44,974 nt of DNA from Aigarchaeota archaeon (GCA_025059415.1 JANXDQ010000001.1:30517-75490); one strand, 5' to 3'. Positions 1 to 8,812 are shown, numbered from the stretch's first letter. A program made the numbers and translations. Notes: generated by a model not told the origin, from the letters alone.

Positions 1-267
1 AATGTCCTTGAGCACCTCATCGGTAATCGGCATCTTTACCCTCCCACTATTCGCTAACTGTATTAACTGCTCCTCCAGCTGCGCGACCAATTCGGGCTTT
101 ATGAGCCTCAGGTTTGCCAGCCTTTGACGCGCCTCAGGCGTCAAGATGATCCTCATGGCCGCCTGCCTCTCCATCTCCCTCCTGAGCCGCTCTTCTTCGG
201 CGAGCTTCTCTTGAATCTCCGCCATCCTTTTCGCCTTTAATTTCTCAAGCTCCTCATCATGTGACAT
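1..267 (-). CDS. PDCD5/TFAR19-family DNA-binding protein (partial, 3' end outside window)
   Basis: The first 89 codons are present; the gene runs off the left edge. The start is the ATG ending at 267. The translated part has a charged helical N-terminus (MSHDEELEKLKAKRMAEIQE) and then the family core with LTPEARQRLANLRLIKPELV and a helix ending in QLANSGRVKMPITDE, typical of archaeal PDCD5 proteins of about 110-120 residues. These small helical proteins bind nucleic acid; their cellular role in archaea is not settled. In many archaea this gene lies directly downstream of rps19e. Here rps19e is on the same strand at 5496-5933 but is separated by an opposite-strand transporter operon. Family assignment is firm; function is known only at family level. 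Confidence 0.9.
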   Translation of the reverse strand, partial: MSHDEELEKLKAKRMAEIQEKLAEEERLRREMERQAAMRIILTPEARQRLANLRLIKPELVAQLEEQLIQLANSGRVKMPITDEVLKDI

Positions 268-402
268 TCCGGATCCCCCTTGAATGTAGTTGATGACGCG
301 AATTTATAACCTACTATCCTCTTCTTTTAAGTTTGGAAATTGCTTCGAGCCCCCTTTGATCGCGGCCTATCCTACTTTACGGGGGCCTAAATGCTGTTTC
401 TT

Positions 403-474
403 TTTTACATAAACATGTAAAATATTTAGATATGTGTAAGCATATTTTAAATAATTTTGTAAACAACCTTTACA
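403..474 (+). promoter_or_regulatory. Promoter of the nucleoside importer operon with three inverted repeats
   Basis: Between the divergent PDCD5 gene and the importer there are three inverted repeats in a row. The first is TTTTACAT-AAAC-ATGTAAAA (403-422, perfect 8-bp arms). The second is ATATG-6-CATAT (430-445). The third is TGTAAA-CAACC-TTTACA (458-474). A TATA-like TTTTAAATAA lies at about 445-454, roughly 25-30 bases before the ATG at 479, so the transcript is probably leaderless. The third palindrome sits between TATA box and start, where a bound protein would block polymerase; the first lies upstream. The first and third share the half-site TGTAAA/TTTACA, suggesting one regulator binding twice. 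The repeats are visible; the regulator and effector are unknown. Confidence 0.6.
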
Positions 475-478
475 TGAG

Positions 479-1799
479 ATGTGTGCGGAGAAGATTTCTA
501 GAAGAGAGTTTTTAGGAGTTGCCAGAGGCGCCGCAATAGGGGGAATCGTGGCTGCAGGGGCCTTGGGCGCCATCGCTGGGTATCTCGGCGGCTCTGCCGC
601 GGCACCGGCGAAGACAACAACCGTGACCTCGACTGTTACATCCAAGGTTACCTCGACTGTTACAGCGGCAGCGAAGCCTCTGAAGGTCGGTTACGTGTAT
701 GTCGGCCCGGTTGGAGACTATGGCTGGAGTTATGGCCATGATAGGGGTAGGAGATGGGCCGATGAGAGATTTGGCGCGGGCGTCGAAAGCTTCTACATCG
801 AGAGCGTTCCCGAGGCAGAGGTCGGTGGTGCTATCGAGAGCTTGGTGGCGAGGGGCGCCAACCTGATTTTCACGACGAGCTTCGGCTACATGGATGCAAC
901 CGCCGAATATGCGGAGAAGTATCCCGACGTATACTTCGTCCACATCAGCGGCTACAGGAGCGGGGCGGCTGGAAACGCCCCAGAAAACATGAGCGCGGCA
1001 TTCGCCGAATTCTATCAGCTTTACTTCCTCAACGGATTAGCGGCCGGCGCGGTAACCGAGACTGGGGTCATTGGCTATGTTGGTGCGTATCCGATACCTG
1101 AAGTCGTCCGACATATTAACGCATTTGTCCTAGGAGCAAATTATTCGTACAAGAAGAAGACTGGGAAAAACATTAAAGCGCACGTTAACTGGATTTTCAG
1201 CTGGGTCGCACCCGACAAGGCGAGGTCGGCAGCGGTCGCCCTGGTCGAGGAAAAGAACTGCGACGTATTGGCGTTCACGGAGGATACCCCGGCAGTCTTA
1301 CAGGTCGCCGAGGAATATCAGAAGAAGGGAAAGAGGGTCTGGGGTTTCAGCCACTACAGCGATATGAGGGAATATGGTCCAACAGCGCATCTAACCGGCC
1401 AGATCGCGAATTGGGGCCCGATCTACCTAGAATTCTACAAGATGGTTGCGACCAACAGCTGGGTCTCGATGGACATCTGGACTAGGATCGGAGACTACAT
1501 GCCATATAGGTGGAGGAAAAAGGTTGGGGAGAGCACCGCCGGCCAACCCGAGGGAACGGTCTTCCTGGCGCCGGCTGAACCCGGTCATCCCCAACGAGTG
1601 GCAGCTCGAGATCAAGAGGCTTTACGAAGACATGAAAGAGCTCCTGTTCGAGCCTTTCAGCGTCGATGGGAACCTCGGCGAGCCCATACGCGACCAGGAC
1701 GGCGAGGTCAGGATCAAGGCCGGTGAACGGGCAGACCACGACATGCTCTGGAACATGGACTGGCTAGTGGAATACGTAGAAGAGCCCCTGCCTAGGTAA
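479..1799 (+). pseudogene. BMP-family nucleoside-binding protein, Tat-exported, frameshifted near 1573
   Basis: Substrate-binding component of a BMP-type ABC importer (purine nucleoside or related ligand). The N-terminus has a clear twin-arginine signal (SRREFLGVA) followed by a hydrophobic stretch and a Thr/Val/Ser-rich linker that would tether the domain outside the membrane. The binding domain begins at about residue 68 (KPLKVGYVYVGPVGDYGWSY). The first frame stays homologous to about GTVFLAP at 1557-1572, then becomes low-complexity Arg/Pro-rich. The family C-terminus (LNPVIPNEW, IRDQDGEVRIKAGERADH, NMDWLVEYVEEPLPR) continues in another frame to the TAG/TAA region at 1799. Removing one G at 1573-1574 restores the reading frame. 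The three downstream genes are intact, so this may be a sequencing or assembly error rather than a dead gene. Confidence 0.85.
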
Positions 1800-1876
1800 A
1801 AAATAAAACGAGATGAATGCCTTTTTACAACCTTCCCCTTTTTATCTTGAAATATCGTTGATAAGGTGTTTGTGAA

Positions 1877-3406
1877 TTGGATGAGCTGGTTGGTTTACGT
1901 GGGATCGTTAAGAGGTTTCCCGGCGTCGTCGCGAATGATCACGTGGATTTCACGCTTAGAAGGGGGGAGGTCCACGCCCTCTTGGGAGAGAATGGCGCGG
2001 GTAAAACCACGCTAATGAACATCCTCTACGGGCTCTATAAGCCGGATGAGGGCGGGATCTATATCAAGGGCAAGAGGGTTAAGTTGAAGTCTCCGAGGGA
2101 CGCGATCGAGCTCGGGATAGGGATGGTTCACCAAAACTTTAGGCTCATAGAGGGCCACACGGTCCTCGAGAACATAGTCCTCGGAGCAAGAGATCTAGAA
2201 TTCGTTATAGACTCCAAAAGGCGTGGAGAAGAGATAAGGAGAATCGCGGAGAATTATGGTTGGAAAATAGATCCCGAGATGAAGATTTGGCAACTATCGG
2301 CCGGCGAGAAGCAGCAAGTAGAGTTGCTTAAGATACTCTACAGGGGCGCCGACATATTGATCCTCGATGAGCCCACTTCCGTTTTGACGCCCCAAGAGAC
2401 GAGGGAATTGTTCAGAGCGTTGAGGAGGATGGCTTCTGAGGGAAAGGGAATAATCTTCATCACACATAAACTAAATGAAGTGTTCGAGGTCAGCGATCGA
2501 GTAACGGTCATGAGAAAAGGGAGAGTGGTGGTGACGGAGAAGACGACGGAAACGACTCAGGAGCAGCTGGCGAACTACATGGTTGGGAGACCCGTTGTAT
2601 TCAGGCCGGAAATCGCGGAGGCCGTATCCGGTGAGGAGGTAGCAAGGGTAATAGACCTCGAGGCTCTCAGCGACAAGGGCATCCCAGCGCTCCGAAAAGT
2701 AAACCTGACGATTAGGAGCGGGGAAATCGTGGGAATAGCCGGGGTGAGTGGAAATGGCCAGGTTGAGTTAGCGGAGGTCATGGCCGGGCTAAGAAAGGCA
2801 ACTGGCGGAAGAGTGATCATAGCCGGAGTCGACGTCACCAACAAGGACCCGAGGAAGATAATCGAGCTGGGCGTTGCATACATTCCTCCAGAGAGCATCA
2901 AGTGGGGGATAATACCGGACATGCGCATAGTCGACAACCTATTCCTGAAGGCATATCGCTATCACCCCTATTCAAACAAATTGATCCTAAACTGGAGGAA
3001 GATCTTCGAGGACTCTGAGAGGCTCGTGAGAGATTTTGAGGTGATTACCCCAAACATCTTCAATAAGGCGCGATCACTCTCCGGCGGGAATATCCAAAGA
3101 TTAATCTTGGCGCGGGAGTTATCCGGGATCATAGGCGGAGGAATCCCAAAACTCATTGTAGCGGCTTACCCGACTAAGGGGCTAGATGTTGGGGCAACGG
3201 AATTCGTCCACAAGACACTGTTGAAATACAAGAAACTCGGTTCAGGGATCCTCTTCATATCCGAGGATCTTGAAGAGATAATGATGCTCAGCGACAGGAT
3301 AGCGGTGATGTTGGAGGGAAGGATAACGGGCATCCTTCACCGTGGTGAGACGAACATTGAGAGACTTGGATTATTGATGTCCAAAGCGGTCGCCGAAAAA
3401 CGGTGA
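1877..3406 (+). CDS. ABC transporter ATPase, two nucleotide-binding domains, nucleoside importer type
   Basis: 509-residue protein with two fused ABC domains, as in the YufO/NupA-type and sugar CUT2 ATPases, powering uptake through the two permeases that follow. Domain 1 has Walker A GENGAGKTTLMN (about residues 37-48), a Q-loop in GMVHQNFRL, the signature LSAGEKQQVELL and Walker B ILILDEPTSVLTP. Domain 2 is degenerate: it has GVSGNGQVELAEV in place of Walker A and LSGGNIQRLILAREL as signature, as is usual in this family. The start is TTG at 1877, with an AAGGTGT ribosome-binding sequence about 8 bases upstream; no in-frame ATG fits. It follows the binding-protein gene by 77 bases and precedes the first permease by 6, so they form one operon. 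Confidence 0.93.
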   Translation: MDELVGLRGIVKRFPGVVANDHVDFTLRRGEVHALLGENGAGKTTLMNILYGLYKPDEGGIYIKGKRVKLKSPRDAIELGIGMVHQNFRLIEGHTVLENIVLGARDLEFVIDSKRRGEEIRRIAENYGWKIDPEMKIWQLSAGEKQQVELLKILYRGADILILDEPTSVLTPQETRELFRALRRMASEGKGIIFITHKLNEVFEVSDRVTVMRKGRVVVTEKTTETTQEQLANYMVGRPVVFRPEIAEAVSGEEVARVIDLEALSDKGIPALRKVNLTIRSGEIVGIAGVSGNGQVELAEVMAGLRKATGGRVIIAGVDVTNKDPRKIIELGVAYIPPESIKWGIIPDMRIVDNLFLKAYRYHPYSNKLILNWRKIFEDSERLVRDFEVITPNIFNKARSLSGGNIQRLILARELSGIIGGGIPKLIVAAYPTKGLDVGATEFVHKTLLKYKKLGSGILFISEDLEEIMMLSDRIAVMLEGRITGILHRGETNIERLGLLMSKAVAEKR

Positions 3407-3412
3407 GAAGGA

Positions 3413-4522
3413 TTGTCTAGGAAAATTAACACGCCATTCGGTGTGATTAGAATTGAGAGGAGAGCAGCTTACCCGAGACACATTGCGGTCTTAACGACGC
3501 TTTTGGCAGTACTTCTAGCATTTCTGGCCGTTGCGATAATCCTAGTATTGATAGGCATAGATTTCACGGCCGCCTTCACCCTGATCGTTGAGTCATTTAC
3601 AAAACCAGAGCTGATGCTCAATAGCGTTAAACAGGCCATACCTATTTGTCTCAGCGCCCTGGGACTTGGAATAGCCTTCAAGATGAATTTCTGGAACATA
3701 GGGGCGGAGGGGCAGATCTACGTCGGCATGATCGCGTCAACGGGGGTGGTCCTCCTCCACGCATACTACGGCTTATTCGACGAGCACGTGCTCCTCCCAT
3801 TAATGTTTCTCACTTCCTTCGCCCTTGGCGGGCTTTGGTGCCTCTTACCCGCGTTCCTAAAGGCCAAGATGAATGTAAACGAGATCCTAACAACGCTCAT
3901 GTTGAACTATGTCGCAATTTTACTAGTAGACTACCTAATTCATGGGCCTTGGAGGGATCCTGGGGGATATGGTTTCCCCCTCTCGATAAAGTTCCCGGAT
4001 TATGCTAAGCTTCTCTTCTTATTCGGAGATACCGCATACACTGGGTTATTGATGGCGATCCTCGGGGCAGCCGCCGCGTACCTCATTATGGACCACAGTA
4101 AGCTGGGGTTCGAGATAAAAGTCGTCGGACAGAATCTAAATGTCGCTAGATATTCCGGGATCGATGTCTCTAAGGTGATAATGTTCGGGGCATTTATCGC
4201 GGGCGGGTTGGCGGGGATTGGGGGGCTATCGATAGTCAGCGGGATAATTGGGAGATTGAGGCCGAGGGCTTCGCCGGGATATGGTTACACGGCGATAATT
4301 GTCGCGGCTCTTGCGGGTCTTAATCCATGGCTGATAGTTCTCGCGAGCATTTTCTTCGGCGGCCTATTAACGGCCGGGGACGTCCTCCAAGCATCCATGA
4401 ACATCCCAAAGACGGTGATCCAGATGATGCAGGCCATAATATTCCTATTCATCTTGATGGGAGAAGTCTTCAAGCGGTATAGAATAGTCTTCGAGGGGAA
4501 GTCGGGTGGGGATATGCCATGA
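3413..4522 (+). CDS. ABC transporter permease, nucleoside importer (first of pair)
   Basis: 369-residue integral membrane protein of the BPD_transp_2 fold (branched-chain amino acid/CUT2/nucleoside permeases). After a short cytoplasmic N-terminus come about 8-10 hydrophobic segments. Family landmarks are GIAFKMNFWNIGAEGQIYVG (about residues 85-104), KAKMNVNEILTTLMLNYVA and the cytoplasmic loop GLNPWLIVLAS near the end. The TTG start at 3413 is preceded by a purine-rich GAGAAGGA. It overlaps the next permease gene by four bases (ATGA), so the two are probably translated together and form a heterodimeric channel. The ligand cannot be read from the sequence; purine nucleosides are the commonest for this architecture. 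Confidence 0.92.
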   Translation: MSRKINTPFGVIRIERRAAYPRHIAVLTTLLAVLLAFLAVAIILVLIGIDFTAAFTLIVESFTKPELMLNSVKQAIPICLSALGLGIAFKMNFWNIGAEGQIYVGMIASTGVVLLHAYYGLFDEHVLLPLMFLTSFALGGLWCLLPAFLKAKMNVNEILTTLMLNYVAILLVDYLIHGPWRDPGGYGFPLSIKFPDYAKLLFLFGDTAYTGLLMAILGAAAAYLIMDHSKLGFEIKVVGQNLNVARYSGIDVSKVIMFGAFIAGGLAGIGGLSIVSGIIGRLRPRASPGYGYTAIIVAALAGLNPWLIVLASIFFGGLLTAGDVLQASMNIPKTVIQMMQAIIFLFILMGEVFKRYRIVFEGKSGGDMP

Positions 4523-5499
4523 TAGACTGGATCGAGTCCGTCCTACATATAACGGTCCAGATGGGGACTTTATACCTCCTCGCCTCGCTCGGCGAAATCT
4601 ACGCCGAGAGATCCGGCATACTCAATCTCGGGCTTGAGGGCATGATGATCATGGGAGCCGCTCTCTCCTTCATCTTCACCCTGGCATACGGCCACTTCGC
4701 CGCCATAATAATCTCCATCGCGGCCGGTATCTTGATGAGCTTGGTCCTAGCGGTCATGGCGATCCACATGAGGCTGAATCAGGTAGTCGCGGGGTTGGCC
4801 ATAACGATGCTGGGACTGGGGCTCAGCGGATTCTTAGCATTCCCAGACATCAGGAAAAATATACTCCTATCACTTAATCCAGCGCTCCCAGAGCAAGCTT
4901 TGATGACCCAGGAGGCGCCAAAGCTCCCCGAGATCTCAATACCCCTATTATCCAATATACCGATTATAGGGAGGGCCTTCTTCCACCATAACGTCCTCGT
5001 CTACGTCTCCTACATCGCAGCCCTCGTGATGTGGTTCATATTGTTCAAGACGAGGATCGGGCTAAGCCTCAGGTCTGTTGGAGAGGATCCGGCGACCGCG
5101 GACTCCCTCGGTGTAAACGTCTTCCTAGTTAGATACCTAGCCACGGTCATCAGCGGTGGGTTCGCTGGACTAGCGGGCGCATATCTCTTCATAGGATTCC
5201 ACCCATTCTGGCAGGAGGGGATGACCGCCGGCAAGGGGTTCATTGCCCTAGCCCTCGTAATTCTGTCAACTTGGAATCCTTTGAGGGCTGTTCTCGGCGC
5301 CTACCTCTTCGGCGGCATAGATACCGTCCAGTATAGGCTTCAATTGTTCGGCCTCGGCGCGCAGAGCCCATATTTCCTCGCCATGCTCCCCTACCTGATA
5401 ACGATCATAACTCTCATCCTGATCTCCTTCGAGAACTTGAGGAAGAGGATAGGGGTCCCGAAGTCGCTGGGAATACCCTACTCGAGGGAGCAGGATTAA
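4519..5499 (+). CDS. ABC transporter permease, nucleoside importer (second of pair)
   Basis: 326-residue membrane protein, the partner permease. It has the family motif ERSGILNLGLEGMMIMGA (about residues 30-47), then HMRLNQVVAGLAITMLGLGL, a cytoplasmic EDPATADSLGVNVFLVRYLA coupling loop and KGFIALALVILSTWNP near the C-terminus. The ATG start overlaps the preceding stop (ATGA). Its TAA stop overlaps the stop of the convergent rps19e gene by four bases (TTAA), so no spacer separates the importer operon from the ribosomal gene. Length and segment pattern are normal, so apart from the binding protein the transporter looks functional. Confidence 0.92.
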   Translation: MIDWIESVLHITVQMGTLYLLASLGEIYAERSGILNLGLEGMMIMGAALSFIFTLAYGHFAAIIISIAAGILMSLVLAVMAIHMRLNQVVAGLAITMLGLGLSGFLAFPDIRKNILLSLNPALPEQALMTQEAPKLPEISIPLLSNIPIIGRAFFHHNVLVYVSYIAALVMWFILFKTRIGLSLRSVGEDPATADSLGVNVFLVRYLATVISGGFAGLAGAYLFIGFHPFWQEGMTAGKGFIALALVILSTWNPLRAVLGAYLFGGIDTVQYRLQLFGLGAQSPYFLAMLPYLITIITLILISFENLRKRIGVPKSLGIPYSREQD

Positions 5500-5933
5500 G
5501 TCTTGCGCGCGGCCTCGGCCTTCAAGACCGCCTTCGCAGCTTCCTCCAGCAGCCCTCTACCCTTCGAAGTAAGGGTTCTACCTTTCTTATCCACCTTCTG
5601 AACGAGGCCCGCGGCCTCTAATTGCTGCAATATCTTGCGGATTATCGCCCCGCTCCCCCTCGCGAACTTCGGCGGCTTCTGTCCACGCCTATGCCTGCCC
5701 CCATAAAGTTTCCTCAACCTAGAGACCCCGATGGGGCCCCTTATGTAGAGCTTCCTCATGATGGCGGCGGCCCGGATATACCACCAGTCCGGGTCCTGTG
5801 GGGGGCGCTCTTTATGGACGCCCGTTTTAACGAATGAGGCCCATGGAGGCGACTCTATGACCTTATTATCCTTCAGATATGCGGCGACCTTCTGAATCAA
5901 CTTCATGGGCTCGGCGAGCTGCACTTGCGACAC
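5496..5933 (-). CDS. rps19e: 30S ribosomal protein S19e
   Basis: 145-residue archaeal/eukaryal small-subunit protein, needed for maturation of the small subunit. Recognisable blocks are PPWASFVKTGVHKERPPQDP, DWWYIRAAAIMRKLYIRGPI and GVSRLRKLYGGRHRRGQKPP, then a winged-helix end (IIRKILQQLEAAGLVQKVD) that is rich in Lys/Arg. Start is GTG at 5933. It lies 28 bases downstream of the RNase P subunit gene on the same strand, so the two are probably cotranscribed. The usual downstream neighbour, PDCD5, is 5.2 kb further on, beyond the importer operon. Confidence 0.96.
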   Translation of the reverse strand: MSQVQLAEPMKLIQKVAAYLKDNKVIESPPWASFVKTGVHKERPPQDPDWWYIRAAAIMRKLYIRGPIGVSRLRKLYGGRHRRGQKPPKFARGSGAIIRKILQQLEAAGLVQKVDKKGRTLTSKGRGLLEEAAKAVLKAEAARKT

Positions 5934-5961
5934 CGTCCGCTGCCCGAAATGGTTAAAGAAC

Positions 5962-6279
5962 TCATTTTTTAGCCTTCTTCTCCCTCACCGCGGGGACCCG
6001 CCTGATGTATCCACATACATTACACCTGATGGTGGCGTGTGTGCTCCGCCTATCCCTAACCCTAACCGTGAAGGATCCCGGGATGTAGAATGGCGCCCCG
6101 CATTTTCTGCAGAGGAGCCCGCGATACCGCGTTGGAAGCCTCAGCCTCGCCTTCCTACAAATCCTGAGGACGAGCTTTCCTGCACCCATCGCGAGTTCAG
6201 GCCTCTCAGCGGCATGCCTCCTGGCAAACTCCATGAGCCTCTGAATCCTATCAAGCGCTATTCTCCTAACATCGCTCAA
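5962..6279 (-). CDS. rnp4: RNase P protein component 4 (Rpp21/Rpr2)
   Basis: 105-residue subunit of the ribonucleoprotein that trims the 5' leader of pre-tRNAs. The N-terminus is two basic helices (RRIALDRIQRLMEFARRHAA) and the C-terminal half is a zinc ribbon with cysteine pairs LCRKC and CNVC, followed by a Lys-rich tail (REKKAKK). That is the Rpr2/Rpp21 arrangement. A TATA-like TTTATAGG lies about 28 bases before the ATG, giving a nearly leaderless message and a likely promoter for rnp4-rps19e and originally PDCD5. Confidence 0.93.
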   Translation of the reverse strand: MSDVRRIALDRIQRLMEFARRHAAERPELAMGAGKLVLRICRKARLRLPTRYRGLLCRKCGAPFYIPGSFTVRVRDRRSTHATIRCNVCGYIRRVPAVREKKAKK

Positions 6280-6511
6280 GGCCCGATCACCAACGTGGAA
6301 GCAGACCTATAAACCCATAAATCGATCACCCTCGGGAATAGGCCAAATAAGCGGCGCCGGAGTCTATTAAAGTCAACTCGAATACCAAAGCAGAATATTC
6401 CAATCCATCAGCCGATGGTTAAACTTTAATACCACTCGCCGCGCAGCGTTTCACAAGCCATATTCCCCGCTTATTTAATGCCCATTCTCCAACGCCCAAA
6501 ACCCCTTTTAA

Positions 6512-7249
6512 ATGGTGGTTAACCGTCTAAATGGCTTGGAAAAGCTCGTGCTCCTAGTGGTCGAGGCTGCAATAGAGCTCGTGCCGAGGGGGATCAGAGA
6601 TCATCCGGCCGTGAGGGCCTATGCCGCGAAGAGGGGGAAGAAGCCGGGGGAGGTCTTGCTCGATAGGTCATATCACCATGCGGCGATGAAAAAACTGGCA
6701 AATTCGGAGAAACGCGGGAGGCCGGATATCACGCATTTCATACTCTTGGAATCCTTCGGCTCACCGCTAAACAAACGCGGTTTGCTCGAGACATATGTTC
6801 ACACGATGAACGGGCACGCGATATGGGCGAACCCCGAGACAAGGCTTCCAAGGGTTTACGAGAGATTTAAGGGGCTGATCGAGAAATTGTACAGGAATCC
6901 GATAGTGGAAGTCGACGGAAAAATCCTGTTAAAGCTTGAGGAGAAAAGTTTAGAGGATTTAATCATGGAGATCGACCCAGATATACGAATCCTCTTATCG
7001 GAGGGGGGTAAGCTGATGAGATGGAAGGAGCTCGGTGAACTAATCATATCCAGGAAAAAGCCGCTTGTAATGGTTGGCGGATTTCCAAGGGGGGATTTCT
7101 GCGAGGAGACCATCAAAAATGCCGATGAAATAGTCAGCATATGGCCGGAACCGCTTGAGGCGTGGATCGTAACTTCAAGGGTGATCTCGATAATAGAACA
7201 AGCACTTGGATTTGGGGAATATACATTGGGGGAGGCTAAATCTCCCTAA
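6512..7249 (+). CDS. nep1: 16S rRNA pseudouridine N1-methyltransferase Nep1 (Emg1)
   Basis: 245-residue SPOUT-class methyltransferase that N1-methylates a pseudouridine in small-subunit rRNA and helps assemble the subunit. Diagnostic blocks are LLDRSYHHAAMKKL (about residues 50-63), KRGRPDITHFILLESFGSPL, then a SAM-pocket region VMVGGFPRGDF and VSIWPEPLEAWIVTSRVI near the C-terminal knot. The ATG at 6512 follows a TATA-like TTATTTAATG (6471-6480) by about 32 bases with no Shine-Dalgarno, so the message is probably leaderless. It is transcribed divergently from rnp4-rps19e. Confidence 0.95.
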   Translation: MVVNRLNGLEKLVLLVVEAAIELVPRGIRDHPAVRAYAAKRGKKPGEVLLDRSYHHAAMKKLANSEKRGRPDITHFILLESFGSPLNKRGLLETYVHTMNGHAIWANPETRLPRVYERFKGLIEKLYRNPIVEVDGKILLKLEEKSLEDLIMEIDPDIRILLSEGGKLMRWKELGELIISRKKPLVMVGGFPRGDFCEETIKNADEIVSIWPEPLEAWIVTSRVISIIEQALGFGEYTLGEAKSP

Positions 7250-7573
7250 AGACATGATTACGGCCGGAAACCTCGGAGACCTCCCTCACGCCTTATTCAC
7301 ATCGATTTTTATGGGCCGTGAATAGAATCACCGCGGCGGATTTGAGGTCGTTAGGAGCGCCTCGACCGGGTTATTAAAAACTCAGGACCAATATGAGAAT
7401 GAGATGTAGAGTCCATCTACAAGAAGCCGAAGACCTCGCAACACCCTTGGAGCCCGCCCTACCAGAGGAAAGTTTAAGGGGATTGAAATCGAGATTTGAA
7501 AAGGCTTGAAGAAGGATGGGAGACATCATCCGCCGCAAAGCCTAAATAACCATGAGATAATATCCGAAAATTG
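7250..7573 (+). other. Gene-free stretch before tRNA-Gly
   Basis: No convincing reading frame, tRNA or box C/D pair on either strand. Several AT-rich TATA-like patches occur, including CCTAAATAACC at about 7541-7551, which is correctly placed as the promoter of the tRNA starting at 7574. The rest shows nothing I can name; an unrecognised small RNA is not excluded. Confidence 0.5.
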
Positions 7574-7649
<76 letters not shown>

Positions 7650-7796
7650 CTTTTCAAAAATTGAGAAAGTCCCATATTAGTCATCAAGGTTGATCTTTCA
7701 GAGGTGCTTGATCCGATTTTTCCCATCTACTATTGATGCTAATCGGGTGTGATGAGTTATACATATATCATAGTGGTTCGAACTTTCCGTGACATC

Positions 7797-8009
7797 ATGT
7801 CTCAGAAGATTTGCGCCTTTGAGAGGAATTTGAGGAATTGCCCCTGCACCTGGGAGCCTTGTGGTAGGAAGGGGATTTGTTGTGAGTGCTTGAGGTATCA
7901 TTGGGGCCACGGGGAGCTGCCGGCCTGCTTCTTCCCACCCGAGATCGAGAAAACCTATGATCGATCACTCAGGAGATTCGTCGAATATTGGGGTAGGAAA
8001 TCGAAGTAG
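7797..8009 (+). CDS. Small cysteine-rich protein of the DUF6485 type
   Basis: 70-residue protein starting at MSQKICAFERN. It carries CPCTWEPCGRKGICCECLRY, GELPACFFPPEIEKTYDRS and a helical C-terminus. This C-x-C/C-x3-C pattern followed by ELPACFFP is what I recall of the DUF6485 family, found in anaerobic bacteria and archaea; the seven clustered cysteines suggest a metal site, but no function is known. The reading frame is open back to 7749, but the residues before 7797 do not resemble the family. It sits between tRNA-Gly(GCC) and the convergent nadE. Confidence 0.75.
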   Translation: MSQKICAFERNLRNCPCTWEPCGRKGICCECLRYHWGHGELPACFFPPEIEKTYDRSLRRFVEYWGRKSK

Positions 8010-8026
8010 CTTTTGAGAACGTTACC

Positions 8027-8812
8027 TCATTTTATCTTCGCCACCGGGGGAAGCTGCCGCTTATGCTCATTAGCATGAACTCTCTCAATTATTCTTTCGA
8101 TTTTTCCCAAGTCGATCCCCGTCTCCCTTTCAACTTCGCTTGGGGATAGACCGCGTTCGAAATGTAGGTATAGTACCTGGTCTATTTCCTCGTAGGTGGC
8201 TCCGAGTTCTTCCTCGGCGGTTTGGCCCGGGAGGAGCCTTGGGCTACTGGGCTTCTTGATTATCTGCGTGGGGAGGTTTAGTTTCCTAGCCAATTCCCTA
8301 ACTTGAGTCTTGTATAAATCCCCTATGGGAATTATATCCGCCCCACCATCGCCGTATTTCGTGAAGTATCCGAGAATGATCTCGCTCTTGTCGCTAGTTC
8401 CGCACACGAGCAAATCGTTCAGATTCGCGTAGTAATAGAGAATTATCATCCTGATCCTCGCCCTGAGGTTTGCATTCGGGACGCCCGCCTCGGCCCTGTA
8501 AAATCTCATCGCTTTCGAGGAAGAGTCATAGACTTGATCTATCTCGATGATTTGATGCTGTATCCCAAGCTTCTCCGCGAGCGCAACGGCGTCCTCAACA
8601 TCCTCTGTGGGAGTGATCCTCGTATCGGGCATTATCAGCCCATGGACCTTTTCCGGCCCGAGAGCTCTGACGGCGAGAACGCAGGCCACGGAGGAATCCA
8701 GCCCGCCGCTAAGACCCAACACGACCCCCTTTCTCCCAGCGCCCCCAACATATCTCCTCAGAAAGTCGGAGATAACTTGAATCGTCCTCTCATAATCGAG
8801 GGGAGGAAGCAT
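8027..8812 (-). CDS. nadE: NH3-dependent NAD+ synthetase
   Basis: 261-residue enzyme that amidates nicotinic acid adenine dinucleotide to NAD+ with ATP and ammonia. The PP-loop SGGLDS is at about residues 35-40, followed by GLIMPDTRITPTEDVEDA, NLRARIRMIILYYYAN and the substrate loop CGTSDKSEIILGYFTKYGDG, then IIKKPSSPRLLPGQTAEEEL. There is no glutaminase domain, so free ammonia is the donor. An in-frame TTG lies three codons upstream (8821). I prefer the ATG at 8812, because an AT-rich TATA-like element about 30 bases upstream suits a leaderless start there. Confidence 0.95.
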   Translation of the reverse strand: MLPPLDYERTIQVISDFLRRYVGGAGRKGVVLGLSGGLDSSVACVLAVRALGPEKVHGLIMPDTRITPTEDVEDAVALAEKLGIQHQIIEIDQVYDSSSKAMRFYRAEAGVPNANLRARIRMIILYYYANLNDLLVCGTSDKSEIILGYFTKYGDGGADIIPIGDLYKTQVRELARKLNLPTQIIKKPSSPRLLPGQTAEEELGATYEEIDQVLYLHFERGLSPSEVERETGIDLGKIERIIERVHANEHKRQLPPVAKIK

